NCBI GenBank assembly: GCA_026770585.1
Contig: MU647351.1
Span: 54,111 to 64,436, forward strand
Reading direction: 5' to 3'
Source of the DNA: Baffinella frigidus
Taxonomy: Eukaryota > Cryptophyceae > Cryptomonadales > Baffinellaceae
DNA length: 10,326 bases
Below, piece after piece: positions 9,113 through 10,326 of this stretch. Both the position numbers and the translations under genes were made by a program. How positions within the stretch are numbered: position 1 is the first letter of the stretch; every line of letters begins with the position of its first letter. Under the pieces are notes generated by a model that saw only the letters and a program-made list of their open reading frames with translations, ran no database searches and was not told the DNA's origin.

Positions 9113-10326
9113 AGAGAGAGAGAGGGGAGGGGCGGCGGGAGACCTGCGGTGGTGCGGGTGGAGCCCGCCCTCGCGCTTCGGCCGGAGCACCTGCCGCGGG
9201 GGAGGTGGGTCAGGACGCCGAGGGAGCGGGTTTCGTGTTTTGGGGTTCGGTGTTTGGTGTTTCGGTGTTTTTTTTTTTTGGGGGGGGGCTTGGGGTTTGT
9301 CGTCTGGGGTTGAGGGGTTCGGGTACAGGGTACAGGGTACAGGGTACAGGGTTTTCGGTTTCGGGTTTCGGGTTCCGGTTTTCAGGTTCCGGTTTCAGGT
9401 TTCAGGTTTCAGGTTTCAGGTTTCAGGTTTCAGGTTTCAGGGTTCAGGTTTCAGGTTTGAGGGTTTCGGGTTGGGACCTCCGGGAGGAAGCGCATGTAGT
9501 TCTGCATCTGCACCAGCTGGTCGTTGACCTGGCGTAGCGTTTGAGATTTAGGGTTTGGGGTTTAGGGTTTGGGGTTCAGGTTTTGGGGTTTGGGGATTCT
9601 GGTTTCTGGTTTCTGGTTTAGCGTGTAGGGTCGTCAACCGGTGAGCCCGGCTGGCGGCGGTTGACCAGCGAACAGTGTTGGAGTTTTTAGTGTTGAGGGT
9701 TTAGTGTATACCGGGGAGCCCGGCTGGCGGCGGTGGAGCAGCGCGACATCCAGGGCGACGTCCATATCGCGCACCGCCTTTTCGGTCGCGGCCTTTTCGA
9801 TCAGTGTGCACCCCTGGAGAAAGCCGACGTCAGAGGAGGACTTTTTGTAGAAAGCCACCGTAACTGGAGGACTTGTTCGGACGCTACTTCGTACACACCG
9901 TACTGATTTGGACGAACTTATCTGGTCGCGGCTTGGAACACCACTTGAAACAGATGGCTTTTCAATCTTTCTAAACACCGAGTGTATTGTTTTATCCCAG
10001 AGCCGCGTCCTCAAATAAATCCTCACATTAAGTCCTCCGACGTTGGCGTTGAGCAGCACCTGGTCGAGGTTCCCCGCGGCAATCGACTGCACGTGCTGTT
10101 CCAACGTGGCAGCGTCGATCTGCTCTCGTACGAACGACCCTACGGATTGCCTACCGTAGCACCCTACGGATTGCCTACCGTAGCACCCTACGGAATTAGG
10201 CCATACCTGGTCCAGGTTCTCCACGGCAATCAGCTGGACGTGCTGTTCCAGCGTGGCGGCGTCGATCTGCTCGTTCACGAACGCCGCCATCTTCTGGAAG
10301 ACGGCTCGGTACAAAAAACGCACACA
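413..10326 (-). CDS. CNOT1: CNOT1/NOT1, CCR4-NOT scaffold subunit (19 exons, partial at both ends)
   Basis: Seen: joining 10207-10326, 9712-9813, 9478-9528, 9144-9190, 8284-8377, 7641-7754, 6806-6954, 6395-6620, 5358-5954, 5065-5145, 4549-4605, 3799-3950, 3479-3527, 3230-3289, 2940-3002, 2301-2432, 1859-1957, 880-953 and 413-497 gives 2352 nt, 784 codons with no stop. All 18 introns are GT-AG; 14 are phase 0, four phase 2, none phase 1. Family knowledge: the order of blocks follows NOT1, the cytoplasmic and nuclear scaffold that holds the CAF1/CCR4 deadenylases, CAF40 and the NOT2/NOT3 module for mRNA decay. Recognisable blocks: residues 1-74 ([17 protein letters not shown]), 176-320 ([36 protein letters not shown]), 547-597 ([12 protein letters not shown]), 634-784 ([65 protein letters not shown]). 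NOT1 proteins are usually over 2000 residues, so about a third is here. Odd: a 112-residue Gln-rich insert, and exon-fragment copies in the introns. Identity is near certain; a few splice choices are less so. Confidence 0.92.
662..698 (-). repeat. Copy of exon 18 end
   Basis: Codes HDFPVFLCE then CFPHP in place of HDFPEFLCE, with one codon deleted upstream. The donor context GTGCTT is kept. Confidence 0.9.
774..866. repeat. 31-bp minisatellite shared with intron 19
   Basis: Units starting near 774, 804 and 836. Two more units occur at 336-393 in the next intron, on the far side of exon 19. Confidence 0.88.
880..953 (-). CDS. CNOT1: CNOT1 exon 18: NOT1 C-terminal domain
   Basis: 24 codons plus two bases, [20 protein letters not shown] then EFLC. 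Near-identical to the family block [21 protein letters not shown]. Acceptor GTGCAG|GTG, donor TGCGA|GTGCGT, phase 2. Confidence 0.97.
1028..1066 (-). repeat. Copy of exon 18 start (2), after CCG
   Basis: TCCG|GTGAAGCTGCTGTACAAG codes [12 protein letters not shown]. It is preceded by CCG, the last codon of exon 17, which hints at a fused exon 17/18 fragment, but only three bases support that. Confidence 0.85.
1148..1179 (-). repeat. Diverged copy of exon 18 start, coding-like
   Basis: Sense CTAACAG|GTGCAG and on, coding [11 protein letters not shown]. Against exon 18 ([11 protein letters not shown]) six of seven codon changes are synonymous; the seventh makes Q, the residue found at this place in human CNOT1. 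Confidence 0.85.
1295..1327 (-). repeat. Copy of exon 17 end and donor (4)
   Basis: Same fragment with more substitutions (TTCGTGCGG/GAGCTT region) and an intact CCG|GTCCCA. The farthest copy from the exon and the most diverged. Confidence 0.9.
1456..1487 (-). repeat. Copy of exon 17 end and donor (3)
   Basis: Codes [10 protein letters not shown] before GGTGCC, followed on the upstream side by GGGCGTTTGC(T/C)ATTTCGGG, shared with the copy at 1295. Confidence 0.92.
1555..1586 (-). repeat. Copy of exon 17 end and donor (2)
   Basis: CCTTCCTCCGTACGGCCGAG then CTCCACGAACCG|GTCCCA. One base differs from the exon, and the donor context is identical. Confidence 0.93.
1658..1741 (-). repeat. Near-full exon 17 copy with strong donor
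   Basis: Covers exon 17 from Trp of KGW to the end, with one inserted base that splits it between two frames. Bounded by AG|GCTGGG and CCG|GTAAGA it is 84 nt. Read in phase 0 it has no stop and ends RTAELHEP, so it could be a cassette exon, although its first two thirds would be out of the family frame. Confidence 0.85.
1859..1957 (-). CDS. CNOT1: CNOT1 exon 17: NOT1 C-terminal domain
   Basis: 33 codons, [20 protein letters not shown] then [13 protein letters not shown]. Matches the family block [26 protein letters not shown]. Acceptor TTCCAG|GCG, donor CCG|GTCCCA, phase 0. Four partial copies follow in intron 17. Confidence 0.95.
1958..2300 (-). other. Intron 16 (343 nt) with inverted repeat and exon 16 copy
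   Basis: Begins at the donor with one arm of an inverted repeat (2267-2301), then a copy of the exon 16 end (2192-2228), a 22-bp tandem pair (2142-2185) and the other arm (2111-2147). About 150 unique bases lead to the acceptor. Confidence 0.82.
2111..2301. repeat. Inverted repeat bracketing the exon 16 copy
   Basis: Arms 2111-2147 and 2267-2301 share GGTACC, TAGC, GCCTCACTCGG and TGACCG with small gaps. One arm starts exactly at the exon 16 donor. The loop contains the exon copy and two units of TGACCGCCTGACTTTTCTC at 2142-2185. Confidence 0.7.
2192..2228 (-). repeat. Copy of exon 16 end
   Basis: Codes [13 protein letters not shown] in the exon frame, with three codon changes, all synonymous. 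Its donor is destroyed (CAG|GAGTGT), and a TAG precedes it in frame. Confidence 0.92.
2301..2432 (-). CDS. CNOT1: CNOT1 exon 16: NOT1 C-terminal domain
   Basis: 44 codons, [19 protein letters not shown] then [20 protein letters not shown] and [19 protein letters not shown] matches the NOT1 signature PGFVYAWLELISHR. Acceptor ACCCAG|GTG, donor CTCCAG|GTACCG, phase 0. Confidence 0.96.
2433..2939 (-). other. Intron 15 (507 nt): heptamer repeats and unique middle
   Basis: GTGTAGG units (2819-2869) and TTTAGGG-type blocks near both ends. About 270 unique GC-rich bases (2525-2795) have no recognisable coding match. The acceptor end reads CCCTAACCCAG, which supplies a branch-like CTAAC. Confidence 0.8.
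2819..2869. repeat. GTGTAGG heptamer array (intron 15)
   Basis: Seven near-perfect 7-bp units of GTGTAGG next to TTTAGGG-type sequence. Confidence 0.97.
2940..3002 (-). CDS. CNOT1: CNOT1 exon 15: start of NOT1 C-terminal domain
   Basis: 21 codons, [21 protein letters not shown]. Aligns to the family block EFQQLPYHRIFIMLLLEL. Acceptor ACCAG|GCG, donor GAG|GTGCGA, phase 0. Confidence 0.93.
3230..3289 (-). CDS. CNOT1: CNOT1 exon 14 (60 nt)
   Basis: 20 codons, [12 protein letters not shown] then HSMHTERQ, phase 0. Acceptor ACCCAG|GTG, donor CGCCAG|GTGAAC. It occupies the family segment ([21 protein letters not shown] in human) before the NOT1 C-terminal domain. The GTGAACA start recurs in introns 13-14, near 3110-3120, 3157-3167 and 3222-3230. 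Confidence 0.88.
3374..3415. repeat. Telomere-type TTTAGGG array (intron 13)
   Basis: About five tandem TTTAGGG units, the plant/alga-type telomere repeat, in the interior of a gene. The G-rich strand is the template strand. Confidence 0.95.
3479..3527 (-). CDS. CNOT1: CNOT1 exon 13 (49-nt microexon)
   Basis: Completes Arg, then [16 protein letters not shown]. Acceptor AAGCAG|GTAC, donor ATG|GTAAAC. The Tyr-His start follows LLR of exon 12. Conservation is low, but phase and splice sites fit. Bases after the donor (GTAAACAAA) resemble the start of exon 14 (GTGAACAAG). Confidence 0.8.
3555..3612. repeat. TTCCGTG/TTCCGGG heptamer array (intron 12)
   Basis: Period 7 throughout, switching from GGGTTCC to GTGTTCC units and back, so variant units have spread as blocks. 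Confidence 0.95.
3644..3720 (-). CDS. Possible alternative exon: second copy of exon 12 3' half
   Basis: 77 nt with its own AG|GTGGCG acceptor and CG|GTATGA donor. Codes [20 protein letters not shown] then IAMLL, with the same phase 2 end as exon 12. From AMKEG on it is protein-identical to exon 12; the only codon changes are TAC/TAT and AGC/TCG, both synonymous. Spliced directly to exon 11 it stays in frame and drops the first 26 residues of exon 12. Spliced after exon 12 it meets TGA after three codons. Whether it is used cannot be told from sequence; it may be a duplicate kept by gene conversion. Confidence 0.5.
3799..3950 (-). CDS. CNOT1: CNOT1 exon 12
   Basis: 50 codons plus two bases. 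[25 protein letters not shown], then [18 protein letters not shown] and IAMLL. LKGDExTDRFFR is the most recognisable NOT1 connector motif (LKGDDMTDRFFR in plants). Acceptor CCAGCAG|GGG, donor CTGCG|GTACAC, phase 2. Its second half is duplicated at 3644-3720. Confidence 0.95.
4085..4104 (-). repeat. Fused exon 11/exon 12 junction copy
   Basis: Sense CTCCAGCAGGGGTGGCTCAA is the uninterrupted join of exon 11 end and exon 12 start, differing only beyond LLQQGWL. Confidence 0.85.
4318..4532. repeat. ATGAACCAT-type degenerate repeat and 34-bp direct repeat
   Basis: Plus-strand ATGAACCAT/ATGCACCAT variants to about 4430, then two copies of a 34-bp unit (4443-4476, 4499-4532) with GAACCCGAAACCATGTACCC. 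Orientation is opposite to nearly all other intronic repeats, with the C-rich strand on the plus strand. Confidence 0.9.
4549..4605 (-). CDS. CNOT1: CNOT1 exon 11 (57-nt microexon)
   Basis: 19 codons, [19 protein letters not shown], phase 0. Acceptor CATCAG|GTG, donor [27 protein letters not shown] across the join matches the family pattern F(V/I)xQ(M/L)HQxGxLKxDD. Two further copies of its start in intron 10 are truncated. Confidence 0.92.
4679..4699 (-). repeat. Fused exon 10/exon 11 junction copy
   Basis: Sense GTGGGGCAG followed directly by GTCCAGGCCAAC. The spliced join is GTGGGGCAG|GTGCAGGCGAAC, so 19 of 21 bases match and both differences are C for G. An uninterrupted version of the two exons, read VGQVQAN. 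Confidence 0.8.
4763..4793 (-). repeat. Copy of exon 11 start (2), frameshifted
   Basis: CAACAG|GTGCAGGCGA then GACCGCGGCGCGCTGCAGTT, missing four bases relative to exon 11. It could not substitute for the exon in frame. Confidence 0.9.
4870..4896 (-). repeat. Copy of exon 11 start (1)
   Basis: Identical to the first 24 bases of exon 11 with its CATCAG|GTGCAG acceptor context, then diverges. Confidence 0.92.
5065..5145 (-). CDS. CNOT1: CNOT1 exon 10
   Basis: 27 codons, [14 protein letters not shown] to LDKWVGQ, phase 0 at both ends. Acceptor ACGCAG|GTC, donor [23 protein letters not shown] takes the place of the family segment with VxxLFxEWxxI. The first bases after the donor (GTGCAG) repeat the first bases of exon 11. 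Confidence 0.85.
5155..5340. repeat. Heptamer satellites TTGAGGG, TGCATGG, TTGATGG (intron 9)
   Basis: Blocks of TTGAGGG (5155-5205), TGCATGG (5207-5235), TTGAGGG again (5233-5262) and TTGATGG (5263-5320), all with a 7-bp period. They fill most of intron 9 (5146-5357). Confidence 0.96.
5358..5954 (-). CDS. CNOT1: CNOT1 exon 9: connector helices plus poly-Gln insert
   Basis: 199 codons. The first 70 residues ([40 protein letters not shown]) match the NOT1 helices with the pattern LVxALxKLA and LIEIVRN. Exon residues 80-191 are Gln with scattered Ala and one Leu. The exon ends DKSRRMVQ. Acceptor GGGCAG|GTG (of three near-identical copies, only this one continues into the coding block), donor GTGCAG|GTTCTC. 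Family members normally have a short loop here. The insert is encoded by mixed CAG and CAA codons. Confidence 0.92.
5382..5717 (-). repeat. CAG/CAA tract coding 112-residue poly-Gln
   Basis: Near-pure Gln on the sense strand, with Ala interruptions (CAGGCG/CAAGC-type) concentrated toward the C-terminal half. CAG and CAA are interspersed, which usually stabilises a tract against slippage and points to selection or age. On the plus strand it reads as poly-Leu. Confidence 0.97.
6051..6076 (-). repeat. Copy of exon 9 start (2)
   Basis: Codes VIKGMDLG, preceded by CTAG|GTGATCAAGG, so it keeps an acceptor-like AG. It is shorter than the other copy. Confidence 0.88.
6166..6203 (-). repeat. Copy of exon 9 start (1)
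   Basis: Codes [13 protein letters not shown] where exon 9 has [13 protein letters not shown], preceded by AAAG|GTG. The coding match breaks off into heptamer sequence. Confidence 0.88.
6206..6247. repeat. GTGTTTG heptamer array (intron 8)
   Basis: Five to six 7-bp units of GTGTTTG immediately beside an exon 9 copy. Confidence 0.96.
6395..6620 (-). CDS. CNOT1: CNOT1 exon 8: connector helices
   Basis: Completes Leu and codes 75 residues: [12 protein letters not shown], then [34 protein letters not shown] and PEYTKE. These match NOT1 blocks such as VTEWLIFADDERKFNR and IRSELLNLAEYN. Acceptor GCGCAG|GTAC, donor GAG|GTTACA. Confidence 0.95.
6723..6741 (-). repeat. Copy of exon 7 donor region in intron 7
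   Basis: Sense GAAGCTGTGCGTGCCCCTG repeats the exon 7 end and donor context (AAGCTGTACGCGCCCCTG) about 65 bases into intron 7 (6621-6805). The rest of the intron is degenerate TTTGGGG and TTTCGGG sequence. Confidence 0.75.
6806..6954 (-). CDS. CNOT1: CNOT1 exon 7: start of connector region
   Basis: 49 codons plus two bases, [10 protein letters not shown] to VAVSFAQK. Acceptor GATCAG|GTG, donor AAGCT|GTACGC, phase 2. [18 protein letters not shown] matches the family pattern CISRDEAALAVAQKVF. Joining to exon 8 gives FAQKLYMRLYDQ, where relatives have AQKVFKGLYEN, so this donor was chosen over reading on into the intron. Confidence 0.9.
7182..7229 (-). repeat. Copy of exon 6 3' end with donor
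   Basis: Forty-eight bases code [17 protein letters not shown] in the exon 6 frame (exon 6: [17 protein letters not shown]), followed by CAG|GTGCCTGA. About two of six differing codons are synonymous. No obvious acceptor precedes it, so it is probably not an exon. Confidence 0.85.
7468..7615. repeat. Two interleaved minisatellites in intron 6
   Basis: About three units of a 23-bp repeat with GACGTCAGGTGTAGGGACTC run into about three units of a 30-34-bp repeat with GACGCGTCGCCAGTCTA. A further unit of the second family lies at 6984-7021, so the family brackets the intron. Confidence 0.88.
7641..7754 (-). CDS. CNOT1: CNOT1 exon 6 (linker)
   Basis: 38 codons from [16 protein letters not shown] to CMSKAEQ, phase 0 at both ends. 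Acceptor CAGCAG|GTG, donor GAGCAG|GTGCCT. Homology is weak here, since the NOT1 linker varies. [17 protein letters not shown] sits where relatives have the first connector helix (YQIVSQKLDALV-like). The exon is supported by phase, a clean open frame and a conserved partial copy at 7182-7229. Confidence 0.78.
7755..8283 (-). other. Intron 5 (529 nt): GA tract and 23-bp minisatellite
   Basis: A GA-rich tract at 8153-8277, which is CT-rich in the transcript and lies just after the donor; a four-copy 23-bp repeat at 7939-8032; and unique sequence between them. No exon copy was recognised. Confidence 0.8.
7939..8032. repeat. 23-bp minisatellite, four units
   Basis: Units beginning ACAGGG at 7941, 7964, 7987 and 8010 contain GCTTGTTGGTGGCTA. 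They differ by only one or two bases, suggesting recent expansion. Confidence 0.95.
8284..8377 (-). CDS. CNOT1: CNOT1 exon 5
   Basis: Completes Arg, then [16 protein letters not shown] and on to NQSVPN (31 codons). Acceptor CTCACAG|GG, donor AAC|GTGAGC. RVYEDF(A/V)RLP is a strongly conserved NOT1 motif in the linker after the CNOT9-binding domain. The remainder is weakly conserved, as in relatives. Confidence 0.92.
8516..8534 (-). repeat. Fused exon 4/exon 5 junction copy
   Basis: Sense CACCGACAGGGTGCACGAGG matches the spliced join CACCGCAG|GGTGTACGAGG with one inserted base and one substitution. Exon 4-derived and exon 5-derived bases therefore stand together without the intron. A direct-repeat context (CCCTGT then GTGATA) links it to the true acceptor at 8378. 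Confidence 0.6.
8658..8778. repeat. Long hairpin (MITE-like inverted repeat) in intron 4
   Basis: Left arm 8660-8694 and right arm 8741-8776 are inverted copies, best in the core GAGTTTTATTCTGGC then TCGTCCTAAA (C versus T at one site). The spacer is about 46 bases. Symmetric arms of around 35 bases suggest a small non-autonomous transposon or a foldback element. No protein or target-site duplication was seen. Confidence 0.7.
8999..9081. repeat. (AT)n/(ACAT)n microsatellite with adjoining (AG)n
   Basis: About 83 bp of AT and ACAT repeats running directly into an (AG)n tract (9080-9126). A second GA-rich tract lies upstream at 8920-8996. Confidence 0.97.
9144..9190 (-). CDS. CNOT1: CNOT1 exon 4 (47-nt microexon)
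   Basis: Codes [15 protein letters not shown] plus two bases of the next codon. Acceptor GGCAG|GTG, donor CGCAG|GTCTCC, phase 2. The split codon AG+G restores Arg of the conserved RVYEDF motif that begins in exon 5. Confidence 0.85.
9191..9477 (-). other. Intron 3: heptamer satellites
   Basis: Plus-strand GTACAGG units at 9322-9351 and TTTCAGG units at 9377-9440, both with a 7-bp period, plus a T9 G9 homopolymer pair near 9268-9287. No exon copy was found here. Confidence 0.8.
9478..9528 (-). CDS. CNOT1: CNOT1 exon 3 (51-nt microexon)
   Basis: 17 codons, [17 protein letters not shown], phase 0 at both ends. Acceptor CGCCAG|GTC, donor GAG|GTCCCA. The RFLPE end joins VLRPKREG of exon 4, giving the family motif PEALRPKPG. 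The linker is weakly conserved, so the call rests on splice sites, phase and the joined motif. Confidence 0.8.
9628..9671 (-). repeat. Copy of exon 2 end fused to an exon 3-like start
   Basis: Sense sequence reads CGCCGCCAGCCGGGCTCACC, then GGTTGACGACC. The first part copies the end of exon 2. The part after the boundary resembles the start of exon 3 (GTCAACGACC, 8 of 10 bases), with no intron between. The copy sits 73 bases downstream of the used donor, inside intron 2 (9529-9711). Confidence 0.75.
9712..9813 (-). CDS. CNOT1: CNOT1 exon 2: end of CNOT9/CAF40-binding domain
   Basis: 34 codons starting [18 protein letters not shown] and ending HRRQPGSP, phase 0 at both ends. The acceptor is TCTCCAG|GGG and the donor CCG|GTATAC. 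The block [17 protein letters not shown] across the exon 1-2 join matches the NOT1 family pattern NLDLGCAVIEQAATDKA, which fixes the splice. This helical region is the CAF40/CNOT9 docking site in the family. Confidence 0.9.
9823..10047. repeat. Small inverted-repeat insert in intron 1 (MITE-like)
   Basis: Ends 9823-9843 and 10030-10047 are imperfect inverted repeats sharing GCC(G/A)ACGTC and GGAGGACTT, with a 3-nt gap in one arm. The interior has lower GC than its surroundings and no resemblance to the exons. No clear target-site duplication was seen, so a non-autonomous DNA element is only a possibility. Confidence 0.4.
10060..10136 (-). repeat. Tandem copy of exon 1 3' part inside intron 1
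   Basis: A 77-nt copy offset by exactly 147 bases (49 codons), without indels. It codes [11 protein letters not shown], then S, IAAGNLDQ, and also ends in an AG|GT donor context (CAG|GTGCTG). Of nine differing codons about five are synonymous. The copy at 10207-10326 was preferred as the exon because it keeps the upstream coding context and the residues nearer the family. Confidence 0.9.
10138..10194. repeat. 24-bp minisatellite in intron 1
   Basis: Two full units plus the start of a third. Each contains CTACGG and CCGTAG, an inverted pair able to form a small hairpin. The CTACCGTAG core recurs in introns 16 and 19. Confidence 0.85.
10207..10326 (-). CDS. CNOT1: CNOT1 exon 1 of window (5' end outside window)
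   Basis: Codes 40 residues, read in phase from the window edge, including [16 protein letters not shown]. They align almost without gaps to the NOT1 segment before the conserved NLDxG of the CNOT9/CAF40-binding domain. The donor is CAG|GTATGG. The exon probably continues upstream, because the alignment runs to the edge. An internal TTCCAG before AAGATGG could be an acceptor instead, but that would drop residues that align. A second, in-phase copy of its 3' part lies at 10060-10136. Confidence 0.85.

Larger units (their letters stand above)
8378..9143 (-). other. Intron 4 (766 nt): satellites, hairpin element, exon 4/5 junction copy
   Basis: From donor to acceptor it holds GA-rich tracts (9080-9126 and 8920-8996) flanking an AT/ACAT tract (8999-9081), a long hairpin (8658-8778), and an AT-rich stretch (8400-8570) with short direct repeats around ATAATTTAACACC. 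A fused exon 4/5 fragment lies at 8516-8534. No coding region was seen. Confidence 0.8.
9814..10206 (-). other. Intron 1 (393 nt, stopless, multiple of three)
   Basis: Holds the exon 1 copy, the 24-bp minisatellite and an AT-richer insert of about 225 bp with inverted ends. It is 131 codons long with no stop in the exon 1 frame, so retention would add 131 residues between NLDQ and GCTLIEKA. Known NOT1 proteins have these blocks adjacent, so it is read as an intron. Confidence 0.75.

Noticed and set aside
413-9813. Dinoflagellate origin
   Set aside because: Telomere-type heptamers and repeat-rich introns would fit, but no non-canonical GC or GA donors were needed; lineage left open.
413-10326. 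Whole locus as a pseudogene
   Set aside because: All 19 exons join in phase without stop and every complete intron is GT-AG; decay is limited to the intronic copies.

Overview
Eukaryotic nuclear DNA. The window holds one continuous gene on the minus strand, read from base 10326 down to base 1, and entered and left mid-gene. Nineteen exons, each placed by homology, splice sites and reading phase, join into an open 784-codon stretch of NOT1/CNOT1, the scaffold of the CCR4-NOT deadenylase complex. The order is: end of the CAF40/CNOT9-binding (DUF3819-type) domain, a linker, the helical connector region carrying a 112-residue Gln-rich insert, and the start of the C-terminal NOT1 (superfamily homology) domain. 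The rest of the protein lies outside the window on both sides. No second gene, RNA gene, promoter or terminator was found.

The host is a eukaryote with GC-rich exons, short exons (47-597 nt), dense introns (18 complete, all GT-AG) and plant/alga-type telomere-like TTTAGGG heptamers inside the introns. That fits a green alga or another protist alga. The species cannot be named from the sequence.

Layout, high to low coordinates: exons 1-2 (10326-9712, CNOT9-binding end), exons 3-6 (9528-7641, linker), exons 7-9 (6954-5358, connector helices, then the poly-Q tract), exons 10-14 (5145-3230), exons 15-19 (3002-413, NOT1 C-terminal domain). The introns make up most of the DNA. They hold heptamer satellites, dinucleotide tracts, small inverted-repeat elements and many partial copies of the neighbouring exon.

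The main discovery candidate is the intron architecture. At nearly every splice boundary a fragment of the adjacent exon recurs one to four times inside the intron. Several copies keep the two neighbouring coding segments fused with no intron between them, as expected if introns arose by repeated local duplication of AGGT-type proto-splice sites. Some copies (near exons 12, 16 and 18) differ from the used exon almost only at synonymous positions, and the exon 12 copy could act as an in-frame alternative exon. The intronic satellites all have a 7-bp period although their sequences differ, and the C-rich strand is almost always the sense strand.
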